Below the pieces are notes generated by a model, which ran no database searches, was not told the DNA's origin, and saw nothing but the letters and a program-made list of their open reading frames with translations. This document shows, one piece after another, positions 5,625 through 14,621 of a stretch of 64,000 bases of DNA (positions within the stretch are counted from its first letter, which is position 1; each line of letters begins with the position of its first letter). The DNA is taken from NCBI GenBank assembly GCA_017548125.1, contig JAFYNK010000087.1, positions 39,069-103,068 of the forward strand, read 5' to 3'. The position numbers and the translations under genes were made by a program. The stretch comes from Bacteroidales bacterium. Lineage in GTDB: Bacteria > Bacteroidota > Bacteroidia > Bacteroidales > F082.

Positions 5625-8222
5625 ATGAAAAAGTTTATTATGGGATTAAGTGTTATTGGTTTGCTATGTAGCTGTAACACAGGCAACCAACAGACAAAAA
5701 ACGACGATTTCAAATATCTCGTCGATGAATTCGCAGACATCAAAATCATTCGCTACCAAATTCCTGAATGGGAAAATCTTTCTCTTCAACAAAAGGAATA
5801 CCTTTATTATTTAGGCGAAGCTGCTAAATGTGGTCGTGACATCCTCGCTGACCAAAATTTCAAGTACAACCTCACAGTTCGCAAGACCATCGAGGCTATC
5901 TTGAATTCTTATTCCGGTAACCGTGAGACTGAAGAATTTCAGAACTTCGTGACTTACGCAAAACGCGTGTTCTTCAGCAACGGTATCCATCATCATTATG
6001 CAGAGGATAAATTCTTCCCAGAGATAACAGAAGAATACTTCGCTGAACTCGTTAGAAATTCTGATGAAAAACAACTTCCTCTTGATGAGAACGAGACAGT
6101 GAAAGAATTTTTGGCATTTATCACTCCAGTCATCTTCGACAAAGATTTATATGCGACACGTCGTAGCGGCGAAGCTGATATCATCAAGAATTCTGCTACT
6201 AACTTCTACAAAGGCGACATCTCTAAAGAAGAAGTAGAGAACTTCTATGACTCACAAAGAAAACCTAACGACGCCACTCCAATATCTTACGGCTTGAACT
6301 CTCAACTTGTGAAGGAAAACGGTAAGATTTTCGAAAACGTCTATAAATCAGGTGGCCTCTATGGTGAAGCTATCGACCAGATTATTTTCTGGCTCGAAAA
6401 AGCTAACGCCGTGGCAGAAAACGACGCTCAACGTAATTATACAAATCACCTTATCAATTATTACAAAACAGGCGACCTAAAGACTTGGGATGAATACAAC
6501 ATCGCTTGGGTGCAAGACTCTGTCTCAACAATCGACTTCGTCAATGGTTTTATCGAAGACTACGGCGACCCAATGGGCATGAAAGCTACTTGGGAAGCTG
6601 TGGTTAACTTCAAAGATATGGAAGCAACAAAACGCGCTGAACTCATCAGCCAAAACGCTCAATGGTTTGAAGATAACTCACCTGTAGATGCACGTTTCAA
6701 GAAAAAAGAATGTAAAGGCGTAACAGCAAAAGGCATCATAGTCACAACATTGGCTGGTGACTGTTTCCCAGCTCCTCCAATCGGTATCAATCTTCCTAAT
6801 GCAGACTGGATTCGTAAGGATTATGGTTCTAAATCAGTTACTATCACCAACTTGATGGATGCTTACGATAAAGCAGCTCAAGAATCTCCAAAGAGTGTCT
6901 TAGCAGAATTCGCTTACTCACAAGAAGAAATAGACCTCTGCAAAAAATACGGTTCAAACGCTGACGTAGTGCACACCGACTTGCATGAATGTCTCGGTCA
7001 CGGTTCTGGACAGCTTCTTCCAACAACACAACCTAATGCATTGAAAGAATATAACTCAGCTCTCGAAGAATCACGTGCCGACTTGTTCGGTCTCTATTAT
7101 TGCGCTGACCCAATTATGGTTGAACTCGGCATCATGCCTGACATGGAAGCTTATAAAGCAGCTTACGCCAACTTCATCCGTAATGGCTTGATGAGCCAGC
7201 TCTCTCGTATTGAATTAGGTAAAAATGTGACAGAATCTCACATGCAAGACCGTAAGCTCATCTCAGAATGGTGCTACGAAAAAGGTTTGGCTGACAATGT
7301 AATAGAAAAGAAAATCAAGGACGGTAAGACATATTTCGTTGTTAACGATTATGAAAAATTACGCGTGTTATTCGGTGAACTCCTCGCTGAAATACAACGT
7401 ATTAAATCTGAAGGCGACTATGAAGCTGGTAAACAACTTGTTGAGACATACGCTGTTAAAGTAGATCCTGTCTTACATAAAGAAGTTAAAGAACGTTACG
7501 ATGCTTTGAACCTCAGACCTTATGGCGGTTTTATCAACCCTGACATCGTTCCTGTAGAAAAAGGTGGTGAAATAGTTGATTACGTCGTTAACTATCCAAG
7601 CGATTTCGTACAACAGCACCTCGATTATGGCAAGCAATATGCTTTCTTGAAAGAAAACCACGCAGCTCCAACGCATCTCGTCGTTGATATGCTTTACGAT
7701 TTCATCGATGGTTCATTGGCATGTGGCAATGCAGAAGAAGCAGTTAAGAAAGTTGTTGAATATATCAACGCTCATCCTGACCAAGAAGTTATTTATATCA
7801 CCGACTGTCATCCAGCAGACCACAGTTCTTTCGCTGAATTTGGCGGCATCTGGCCATCACACTGCGTTGAAGGAACACGCGGCGGCGCTATACATGAAGC
7901 TTTCTATACAGATGTTATTAATGTTATAAATCGTCCAGATCCAGAACGCAACATCTTCCGTAAAGGCTGCAAGCAAGACGAAGAACAATATTCAGGTTTT
8001 GAAGCTGTTAACAGCAAAGGCGTGGCTTTGAAAGACTATGCAAACAAAGACGTTGTTATCAGCGGCATCGCAACAGAATATTGCGTTAAAAACACAGTGG
8101 AAGAATTTCTCAACTCAGGACGTAATATTGAATTATTACTCGAAGGCCTTGGCTATGTAGATTTCAAAGGTCACAAAGAGACAATAAAAGACTTGGAAAA
8201 AGTTGTTACAGTTGTGGAATGA
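5625..8222 (+). CDS. DPP III-like (M49) peptidase fused to a nicotinamidase/isochorismatase-like domain, lipoprotein
   Basis: 865 residues. A lipobox ends at Cys17 (IGLLCSC), so the protein is probably anchored and exported. Residues about 30-660 resemble M49 dipeptidyl peptidase III: zinc motif HECLGH (454-459) and second motif EESRAD (481-486). Residues about 684-865 look like an isochorismatase-fold amidase: VVDMLYDF with catalytic D688, ITDCHPADHSSF (D727, H729, H733 as metal ligands), IWPSHCVEGT (H747), Lys780 (FRKG) and nucleophile Cys820 in IATEYCVKNT. The catalytic D-K-C triad therefore appears complete. The reaction could pair dipeptide release with amide hydrolysis, but this is inference. 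Both domains are in one frame with no internal stop. Confidence 0.88.
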   Translation: MKKFIMGLSVIGLLCSCNTGNQQTKNDDFKYLVDEFADIKIIRYQIPEWENLSLQQKEYLYYLGEAAKCGRDILADQNFKYNLTVRKTIEAILNSYSGNRETEEFQNFVTYAKRVFFSNGIHHHYAEDKFFPEITEEYFAELVRNSDEKQLPLDENETVKEFLAFITPVIFDKDLYATRRSGEADIIKNSATNFYKGDISKEEVENFYDSQRKPNDATPISYGLNSQLVKENGKIFENVYKSGGLYGEAIDQIIFWLEKANAVAENDAQRNYTNHLINYYKTGDLKTWDEYNIAWVQDSVSTIDFVNGFIEDYGDPMGMKATWEAVVNFKDMEATKRAELISQNAQWFEDNSPVDARFKKKECKGVTAKGIIVTTLAGDCFPAPPIGINLPNADWIRKDYGSKSVTITNLMDAYDKAAQESPKSVLAEFAYSQEEIDLCKKYGSNADVVHTDLHECLGHGSGQLLPTTQPNALKEYNSALEESRADLFGLYYCADPIMVELGIMPDMEAYKAAYANFIRNGLMSQLSRIELGKNVTESHMQDRKLISEWCYEKGLADNVIEKKIKDGKTYFVVNDYEKLRVLFGELLAEIQRIKSEGDYEAGKQLVETYAVKVDPVLHKEVKERYDALNLRPYGGFINPDIVPVEKGGEIVDYVVNYPSDFVQQHLDYGKQYAFLKENHAAPTHLVVDMLYDFIDGSLACGNAEEAVKKVVEYINAHPDQEVIYITDCHPADHSSFAEFGGIWPSHCVEGTRGGAIHEAFYTDVINVINRPDPERNIFRKGCKQDEEQYSGFEAVNSKGVALKDYANKDVVISGIATEYCVKNTVEEFLNSGRNIELLLEGLGYVDFKGHKETIKDLEKVVTVVE

Positions 8223-8248
8223 CATCTTATTCTTTAGTTATAAAAAAA

Positions 8249-8279
8249 CAAAACCTCAGAGATATTTCTGGGGTTTTGT
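8249..8279. terminator. Bidirectional terminator
   Basis: CAAAACCTCAGAG pairs with TTCTGGGGTTTTG, with A-rich sequence before and T-rich sequence after. It separates convergent genes. Confidence 0.8.
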
Positions 8280-8298
8280 TTTATGTTTTAACTGATTT

Positions 8299-9183
8299 TC
8301 ATTTTAATGATTTCTCAGCTTTCTTCTCGGCTTTTTCTCTTTCTTTTCTTAACTTATTCAGTTTCTTGTCAATGGTCTTTTGTTTTATTTTAGGATTGTC
8401 GCCAGTGAATTCGTATTCGTCGTATATATAATTGCTTCTTTCTTCATTGATGACATATATCGCTCTTATTGAGATGCTTTTATTTCTCTGATAAGGTCTC
8501 ATGCTAGGACTAAGTTCATCTATTATTTCTGGTGGAGTGTTGTAGTTGAGTTCTAAATTGTCCATCACGGTTTTTAAGTCATATCGTTTTCTGATGTCAA
8601 AAATGGAATACTGAAAGCGAATGCCTAACTTCCATCTCTCATGTAATCTTATTTTACCTTCAGCCAATATACACCAGTCGTCTATTTTATAACCGCCGTT
8701 TTCATAGCCGGTGTCAAGAGTGATGTTGGTTTTTTCACCGCCTTCATATTCTCTCAATCCAATCATTCTGCCGTATGACGCACCTAAGCCTAATGAATAT
8801 AATTGTCTGTCAGAGAAATAGAAAAGGAAAGGCACTTCCAGATAATTCATATATAAGTCATAAGATCCATAACGATAGTTGTCGAGTGAGCCGTCGCCGC
8901 TTGAGTCATAAAGATAACATACTTCAGCGTCGTGCGAGCCTCTTTGATTGAATGCCACTTCCAAGGTGAAATCGATGTCGAATAATCCCTGGCTATAGAT
9001 TGGCACTATAGCTCCCAATCCGCCGTGAAGGCCAAAACGTTTGTATCCTATTGTCCCGTCGGCATCAACTTGAGATAAGTTCAAGCCGAAAAATGCTTCG
9101 CTCTTAACTATTTGCGCTTTCATGTCTTTGTTGAAAGATAAGAACAAAGCACACATTGCTAATATTATATAATATCTTTTCAT
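8299..9183 (-). CDS. Outer-membrane beta-barrel protein (PorT-like)
   Basis: 294 residues with a signal peptide ending near KAQ (MKRYYIILAMCALFLSFN..MKAQ). The mature part has alternating aromatic and glycine-rich strands (YKRFGLHGGLGAIVPIY, YLEVPFLFYFSDRQLYSLG, WKLGIRFQYSIFDIRKR), typical of the small outer-membrane barrels of Bacteroidetes (PF13568-like). The C-terminus is an unusual lysine-rich helix (KKLNKLRKEREKAEKKAEKS). The gene lies 19 bp downstream of tex on the same strand and is probably in the same transcript. The specific role is unknown. Confidence 0.72.
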   Translation of the reverse strand: MKRYYIILAMCALFLSFNKDMKAQIVKSEAFFGLNLSQVDADGTIGYKRFGLHGGLGAIVPIYSQGLFDIDFTLEVAFNQRGSHDAEVCYLYDSSGDGSLDNYRYGSYDLYMNYLEVPFLFYFSDRQLYSLGLGASYGRMIGLREYEGGEKTNITLDTGYENGGYKIDDWCILAEGKIRLHERWKLGIRFQYSIFDIRKRYDLKTVMDNLELNYNTPPEIIDELSPSMRPYQRNKSISIRAIYVINEERSNYIYDEYEFTGDNPKIKQKTIDKKLNKLRKEREKAEKKAEKSLK

Positions 9184-9202
9184 GTGTTTATAACGATATG
9201 TT

Positions 9203-11344
9203 TTACTTAATATTTTTCATGCTGAGACTTATTCTTTTTCTCTCGATGTCGAGTTCCATTACCGTCACTTTCACTTTCTGATTGAGTTTCACGATTTCAT
9301 TAGGGTCTTTTATGAATTGATTTGACATCTGGCTGATGTGGACAAGTCCGTCTTGATGAACGCCTACATCGACGAAACAGCCGAATGCTGTGATATTTGT
9401 GACGATGCCAACTAGCTGCATTCCAACTTTCAAATCGTTGATTGTGCGGATGTCTTTGTTAAACTCGAAGAACTCGAATGTCTTTCTTGGGTCGCGTCCT
9501 GGTTTTTCAAGTTCGCTGATGATGTCGTTTATTGTCTCTATTCCGAAGTCATTTTCTATGTAGTCCTTAGGATTTATCTTGGCTATAAGTTCTTTGTTTC
9601 CAATCAGATCTCTGACTTCTACATCAAGTTTCTTTGCCATTTTTTCGACTATATGATAGCTTTCTGGGTGTACGGCACTTGCGTCTAAAGGCTGTGCGGC
9701 GGCGTGTATTCTCAGGAATCCGGCGCATTGTTCGTATGCTTTTTCGCCGAGACGCGGCACTTTCAACAACTGTTTACGGCTCTTGAAGCCTCCGTTTTCA
9801 TTACGGTATTTTACTATGTTGCTTGCTATCTGAGGGCCGACGCCGCTGACGTATGAGAGCAGCTGTTCGCTTGCTGAGTTAAGCTCTACGCCGACAGCAT
9901 TGACGCAGCTTTCCACCACATGACCAAGCTCTTCGTTTAGAAGCTTCTGATTTACATCATGTTGATACTGTCCTACACCGATCGACTTAGGGTCTATCTT
10001 GACTAATTCTGCGAGAGGGTCCATAAGACGACGTCCTATGCTTACAGCGCCTCTCACTGTGATGTCGTATTCCGGAAACTCGTCGCGAGCCACTTTAGAT
10101 GCAGAATATACCGAAGCGCCGCTCTCGTTAACCATGACAGCTACTATGTCACGGTCGAATTTTATTCCACGGATGAAGTCTTCGGTCTCGCGTCCTGCGG
10201 TGCCGTTTCCGATAGCGATGACTTCAATTTTATAGGCATTGACAAGTGAACGTATTTTGTTTGTCGCTTGTCGCACTTCATTTTGCGGTGGGTGAGGGTA
10301 GATGGTCTCGTTATGTAGCAACGCTCCATATTCGTTGAGTATGACTACCTTACATCCTGTTCTGAAGCCAGGGTCGAGGGCAAGGACGCGTTTCTGTCCT
10401 ATAGGCGCTGCCAAGAGAAGCTGGCGAAGGTTTTCAGCAAAGACTTTAATCGCTATCTCGTCGGCTTTTTCTTTGTACAATGCACGTATTTCTGTCTCTA
10501 ACGACGGCTCCAACAGACGCTTCCATGCGTCATCGATGGCATCTTGTACCAAGTCGGTTGATGCGTTGTCAGCTTTGATGAATATATTGTCGAGGGTCTT
10601 GAGTGCTTCTTCGTCATTGATTTTCAGCTTCACTTTCAGCATACCTTCAGCCTCGGCACGAAACATCGCCAGAAGTCGGTGCGAAGGCGCCTCGGCAATA
10701 GATTCTTTCCAGTCGAAATATTGCTGGTATGTCTTGCCTTCTTCCTCTTTGCCTTTGACGATAGCTGATGATATAACACCTTCTTTATGATATATGTTAC
10801 GAATGAGATTACGTCCTTTTATATTCTCTGAGACCCATTCCGCCATGATGTCGCAAGCTCCTTTGAGAGCGTCTTTGGCTGTCTCTACGCCTTTTTCTTT
10901 ATCGATATATTTTTCTGCAAGACCTTCAACGTCGTCGCTGTTTTGCGACATGATGATTTTAGCAAGAGGTTCCAAGCCTTTCTGACGAGCTATCTCAGCT
11001 CTTGTCTTACGTTTTGGTTTATATGGAAGGTAAAGGTCTTCAACATCTTGCAAAGTCTTTGCGTTCTTGATGCTGAGTTCTAGTTCTGGAGTGAGTTTCT
11101 CTTGTTCTGCTATCGACTTCAAGACTGCCTCTTTTCTCTTCTCGAGCTCTTCAAGTTGCTCGAGGCGCTTTTGAATGGCAGCGACCACCTCTTCATTCAT
11201 AGTGTTGGTCATCTCCTTACGATAACGCGCGATGAAAGGTACGGTACAACCTTCACTCAAGAGTTTTATAACATTACCAGCGACTGTCAAAGTCACTGAA
11301 AATTCCGTTGCTATCTGCTTGCTGAAATCAAATATATCGTTCAT
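9203..11344 (-). CDS. tex: Tex-family RNA-binding transcription accessory protein
   Basis: 713 residues, full length for Tex. The order is an N-terminal helical domain (FIARYRKEMTNTMNEE), a YqgF/RNase H-like domain with KRVLALDPGFRTGCKVVILN (about 318-335), tandem helix-hairpin-helix (YVSGVGPQIASNIVKYRNE, LLKVPRLGEKAYEQCAGFLR) and a C-terminal S1 domain (VGIVTNITAFGCFVDVGVHQ). Tex binds nucleic acid and affects transcription and RNA turnover. It follows aroE on the same strand, with a short word repeat between them, and is followed by the barrel gene after 19 bp. Confidence 0.95.
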   Translation of the reverse strand: MNDIFDFSKQIATEFSVTLTVAGNVIKLLSEGCTVPFIARYRKEMTNTMNEEVVAAIQKRLEQLEELEKRKEAVLKSIAEQEKLTPELELSIKNAKTLQDVEDLYLPYKPKRKTRAEIARQKGLEPLAKIIMSQNSDDVEGLAEKYIDKEKGVETAKDALKGACDIMAEWVSENIKGRNLIRNIYHKEGVISSAIVKGKEEEGKTYQQYFDWKESIAEAPSHRLLAMFRAEAEGMLKVKLKINDEEALKTLDNIFIKADNASTDLVQDAIDDAWKRLLEPSLETEIRALYKEKADEIAIKVFAENLRQLLLAAPIGQKRVLALDPGFRTGCKVVILNEYGALLHNETIYPHPPQNEVRQATNKIRSLVNAYKIEVIAIGNGTAGRETEDFIRGIKFDRDIVAVMVNESGASVYSASKVARDEFPEYDITVRGAVSIGRRLMDPLAELVKIDPKSIGVGQYQHDVNQKLLNEELGHVVESCVNAVGVELNSASEQLLSYVSGVGPQIASNIVKYRNENGGFKSRKQLLKVPRLGEKAYEQCAGFLRIHAAAQPLDASAVHPESYHIVEKMAKKLDVEVRDLIGNKELIAKINPKDYIENDFGIETINDIISELEKPGRDPRKTFEFFEFNKDIRTINDLKVGMQLVGIVTNITAFGCFVDVGVHQDGLVHISQMSNQFIKDPNEIVKLNQKVKVTVMELDIERKRISLSMKNIK

Positions 11345-11395
11345 TTCTTAGTTTATTTTTAACGTTTAAAACTTAAAACTCCCAATTCCTAACTT

Positions 11396-12157
11396 CTAAC
11401 TCCTCCAAATCTCCCACGCCGCTTCTGCCTGTTCATGTAGCATTGTCATTCCATTATATGTTGCAGCGCCTTGAGCTTTGCCTTTTTTCATGAATAATGT
11501 CTCTTCAGGATTGTAAATCAAATCGATGAAGACCATTTGCTCGTTGGCAGTGGAGTAGGGAAGTTCCAGACATTCATTGACATTAGGATACATACCTACA
11601 GGCGTCGTATTGATTATTATGGAATAAGGTTCAAAACCGGTAATATTAAGTTCCTCATAACTGATTCCTAATTCCTCATTCCTCATTCCTAATTTAAAAG
11701 CTCTGCTTACAATTTTATATGGAATGCCTTTCTTGTTTAAAACATATTGAACAGCCTTTGATGCGCCGCCGTTTCCAAAAATCAAACTTGGTGACTTGGT
11801 GACTTGGTGACTTGGTGTCTTATCAAGAAGCTTCTTGAAACCAACGACATCAGTGTTAAATCCTATTAACTTTCCGTCTTCAATTTTAACAGTGTTGACA
11901 GCTCCGACTTCCTTTGCGGTAAGGTCAACTTCATCAAGAAATGGAATTATCTCTTCTTTGTATGGAATTGTAACGTTAAAACCTTTTAAATTTTTGTTTT
12001 TCTTAATGAAAGGAATAATGTCGCTGATATTCTCTAATTCTATGTTTTGATAAGAATAGTCAAGGTTCAATTCGGAAAATTTCTTAGTGAAATAATCCTT
12101 CGAAAAAGAATGTCCCAATGATTTTCCAAGTAAACCGTACATCTTATCGTAATTCAT
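11396..12157 (-). CDS. aroE: Shikimate dehydrogenase with repeat-derived insertions
   Basis: 253 residues. It catalyses NADPH-dependent reduction of 3-dehydroshikimate in aromatic amino-acid synthesis. Motifs are LLGKSLGHSFSKDYF (substrate-binding serines), NVTIPYK with catalytic K67, AVNTV and NTDVVGFKKLL with D103, the nucleotide loop FGNGGASK, NTTPVGMYP and GMTMLHEQA. Two segments are unusual: residues about 114-124 (TPSHQVTKSPS) come from a tandem CTTGGTGA repeat at 11786-11821, and residues about 155-170 (KLGMRNEELGISYEEL) come from an ATTCCTCATTCCTAA-type repeat at 11649-11693. Both keep the frame. All catalytic motifs are intact, so the enzyme is probably active. It sits in a same-strand run with DUF368 and tex. 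Confidence 0.93.
   Translation of the reverse strand: MNYDKMYGLLGKSLGHSFSKDYFTKKFSELNLDYSYQNIELENISDIIPFIKKNKNLKGFNVTIPYKEEIIPFLDEVDLTAKEVGAVNTVKIEDGKLIGFNTDVVGFKKLLDKTPSHQVTKSPSLIFGNGGASKAVQYVLNKKGIPYKIVSRAFKLGMRNEELGISYEELNITGFEPYSIIINTTPVGMYPNVNECLELPYSTANEQMVFIDLIYNPEETLFMKKGKAQGAATYNGMTMLHEQAEAAWEIWRS
11649..11693. repeat. Word repeat inside aroE (ATTCCTCATT type)
   Basis: Short repeated words CTGATTCCTAATTCCTCATT continue as CCTCATTCCTAA. The reverse-complement words (AGGAATTGAGGA, GAGTTAGGAA) recur at 34625-34699. Within aroE it encodes NEELGISYEEL. Confidence 0.7.
11786..11821. repeat. Tandem repeat inside aroE (CTTGGTGA unit)
   Basis: The 8-bp unit CTTGGTGA is repeated about four times and encodes SHQVTKSPS in aroE. 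Three units plus a partial one keep the reading frame. Confidence 0.8.
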
Positions 12158-12235
12158 TTTTTCCTTTTGTTTTAATGACTAATGACGAAAGGCAAATGAC
12201 TAAAGTTGTTGTCTTTAGGCATTGGTCTTTTGTCT

Positions 12236-13129
12236 TTATAATTTCTTCGCCATCTTTTCTGTCAATACGATTAATGCTGCGCCTATAAGCATGATAACCA
12301 ATGCTATTGCGAAGTCAGTGTTTAATTCAGGGAAATAATATTCATAGCCTGTCACTTTGGCTTCGCTGCCGAAATAAGTGATGACGTCATTTTTCCAAGG
12401 CCAGATGATAGGCATGCTGCCTAAGATGAAGCCTGTCAAAACTGCAATAGTAATATCTCTGAAATTCTTGAAAATCCATGATAAAAGATGAGAGAAGGCG
12501 AGCAGACCAACAACGCCGCCTATGGCTACAGGAATTAATATCTTAAGATTCAAATCGTTGACAGCGTCAATCATGATGAGTTGATAATTGCCCATCAACA
12601 CCAAAACGAATGAGCCTGATAAACCTGGAAGAATCATGCTGCATGTTGCAACGGCGCCGCATATCATAAGATAAATTATGTTGCTGTTTTCTTTTGCTGG
12701 TGTTCCAAAAGCGATGAACAATGCAAATGCCGTTCCGACTACGAATGATAAAATGACTTTCCAGTTGAACTTTTCAATCGTTATTCCGACATAATATATT
12801 GAAACTAAAATCATTCCGAAGAAGAATGACCATAAATAAATAGGATATTCTGCAAATAGGAATTCAAATAATCTAGCTATTGAAAAGATGGCTGCAACGA
12901 CACCGCATCCTACCGATGCCAAGAACCATAAGTCGATGTGTTCTGCAAATTCTTTGAACTTGCCTGTGAAAAATAACTTAATAGCTGTTAAGTTACACGA
13001 TTTCAGTGCATTTATCAAACGTTCAAATATACCTGTTATGAGAGCTATTGTTCCACCTGAAACACCTGGGATAACATTGGCAGAGCCTACGCCAACTCCT
13101 TTGAAAAAATTAGCAATGTACTGATTCAT
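12236..13129 (-). CDS. DUF368 membrane protein, PopT-like polyprenyl-phosphate transporter
   Basis: 297 residues with about eight hydrophobic segments. The signature FFKGVGVGSANVIPGVSGGT at the N-terminus and ICGAVATCSMILPGLSGSFV in the middle identify DUF368 (PF04018). Members of this family (PopT) have been shown to return undecaprenyl phosphate across the inner membrane for reuse in envelope synthesis. The start codon lies 1 bp after the stop of the TPR gene, so the two are almost certainly co-transcribed. aroE follows after a word repeat. Confidence 0.9.
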   Translation of the reverse strand: MNQYIANFFKGVGVGSANVIPGVSGGTIALITGIFERLINALKSCNLTAIKLFFTGKFKEFAEHIDLWFLASVGCGVVAAIFSIARLFEFLFAEYPIYLWSFFFGMILVSIYYVGITIEKFNWKVILSFVVGTAFALFIAFGTPAKENSNIIYLMICGAVATCSMILPGLSGSFVLVLMGNYQLIMIDAVNDLNLKILIPVAIGGVVGLLAFSHLLSWIFKNFRDITIAVLTGFILGSMPIIWPWKNDVITYFGSEAKVTGYEYYFPELNTDFAIALVIMLIGAALIVLTEKMAKKL

Positions 13130-13130
13130 A

Positions 13131-14564
13131 CTAAATAAGTTTGTTGTTTTTATTTCTATATTCGTTTATTAAATTTACAATATTGTCGTTGTTCAAGATA
13201 TAATTAGGGTCGAAGTCTATAAATTCTTGAACGCCTTCCGTGTCAAGCTCCAAAGCTTCTTCAAGATTCATAAGTCCTAACTGTTCTTCGTCGTCTATGA
13301 AGTTTATGAATGCCATTCTGTACAACAAAGGAGCTTGTCTTCCAAGTAGTTCCAGACCTTTTTCGATATATTTTATAGCTTTATTGATGTCGTCCATCAA
13401 AATATACACTTCCATAAAAGCGATATATAGGTTGACGTCATAAGGATAGAGTTCTTCTATTTCTTTTAGGTATTTGATGGATGTTTTATATTTTCCTAGT
13501 TTATTGTTTTCTTCAACGAGAACAAAGAGGTAGTCGGTGTTGAAAGGCGAGAGTTCGTGAGCGCGCTTTAAGAATTTAACGGCAGATTTATGGTTTTCTT
13601 CTTCGCAGAAGATGAATCCTAATCCGGCGTATGCTTCAGCCATGTTTTCGTCCAATTCCAAGGCTTTCTTGAAGTTGTTTATGGCTTCTAGTTTCATTCC
13701 TGTTTTTGCGAGCGCCTCGCCGTAAAGGCAGTACAGAATAGGCTTTTTCACGTTGTTTCTGAAAGCCTCTTCAACGATGTCTATAGTGTCTTGATATTTG
13801 TCAAGCTCGTTGTTGATAGTCGCGATATTGATATAAGCCTTGTCATAGTGTTGGTCGATGGCAAGTGCGTATTCATATTGTTCGACAGCTTTTTCGAGGA
13901 GATGAAGTCTTAAATAACTGTTGCCTAGCGACATCCATGCTGGTATGCTATGAGGGTTTTTGTCAATTTCTTCTTTCAAGAAATCAATGCTTTCGAATCC
14001 TCTGTCGAGGTTGAAATAGCAGTTTATAATCTGCATATACTGTTCGCTGTAGTCGATGTTGTCTGTGAGACCTTTTTTGAGATAATAAAGCGCTTTTTCG
14101 TAGTCTCTCAGAATCATATATTCAGTGCCGATGGAGCCGTATATGTCAGTGACATTTTCGTTTTCGCCAAGGAGTTTGACAGCTTTTTTGTAAGCTATGA
14201 TTGATTCTTTGTGCATATTGAGCAATCCATAGCAATAACCTAAATTGACATGATAATCAGGGTCTTCGGTGTTATTGTCTTCTTCCTGAAGATATTTCAA
14301 GGCATTGTGGGCATCTTGCACGGAGAGATATTTCTTCGCCATGATGCTGTATATTATGGGGCTCTCTGAATGATATTTCACAGCCATGTCAGCAAGTATA
14401 TTTATTTTTTCAATATCATCATGCTGAATGTAATAGTCAATCATTATGTTCAATTCATCAACGTCAAAATATGAAAGTATATCGTTTTCAAGCTGATTTT
14501 CAAATCTTTCAATCAATTCCTGAATCTCATAATCATCTAAAAAACTATCGTCGTCAAATCCCAT
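13131..14564 (-). CDS. TPR-repeat protein
   Basis: 477 residues from the ATG at 14564. A TTG five codons upstream is possible, but it would overlap the likely promoter region. After an acidic N-terminus (MGFDDDSFLDDYEIQELIER) the protein is about ten tetratricopeptide repeats, seen in units such as AEAYAGLGFIFCEEENHKSA and ALYYLKKGL. No signal peptide or membrane segment is visible, so it should be cytoplasmic. TPR proteins mediate protein contacts; the partner is unknown. It heads the reverse-strand run TPR-DUF368-aroE-tex-barrel and diverges from glmM. Confidence 0.9.
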   Translation of the reverse strand: MGFDDDSFLDDYEIQELIERFENQLENDILSYFDVDELNIMIDYYIQHDDIEKINILADMAVKYHSESPIIYSIMAKKYLSVQDAHNALKYLQEEDNNTEDPDYHVNLGYCYGLLNMHKESIIAYKKAVKLLGENENVTDIYGSIGTEYMILRDYEKALYYLKKGLTDNIDYSEQYMQIINCYFNLDRGFESIDFLKEEIDKNPHSIPAWMSLGNSYLRLHLLEKAVEQYEYALAIDQHYDKAYINIATINNELDKYQDTIDIVEEAFRNNVKKPILYCLYGEALAKTGMKLEAINNFKKALELDENMAEAYAGLGFIFCEEENHKSAVKFLKRAHELSPFNTDYLFVLVEENNKLGKYKTSIKYLKEIEELYPYDVNLYIAFMEVYILMDDINKAIKYIEKGLELLGRQAPLLYRMAFINFIDDEEQLGLMNLEEALELDTEGVQEFIDFDPNYILNNDNIVNLINEYRNKNNKLI

Positions 14565-14597
14565 ATCTTTTTTTTGCAAATTTAAGAAAATCTGTGT

Positions 14598-14605
14598 TAT
14601 CTTTG
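14598..14605 (+). promoter_or_regulatory. -7 promoter box of the glmM-like gene
   Basis: TATCTTTG lies 16 bp before the ATG and matches TAnnTTTG. The same gap carries CAAATTTA at 14577-14584, which reads TAAATTTG for the divergent TPR gene. Confidence 0.6.
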
Positions 14606-14621
14606 CAAAAAAATAAAAACT

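Noticed and set aside
10302-10790. Open frame on the plus strand inside tex
   Set aside because: It lies wholly opposite a conserved gene and resembles no protein; judged an antisense shadow.
14565-14579. TTG start five codons upstream for the TPR protein
   Set aside because: It would overlap the probable minus-strand -7 box region; the ATG at 14564 begins a typical sequence.
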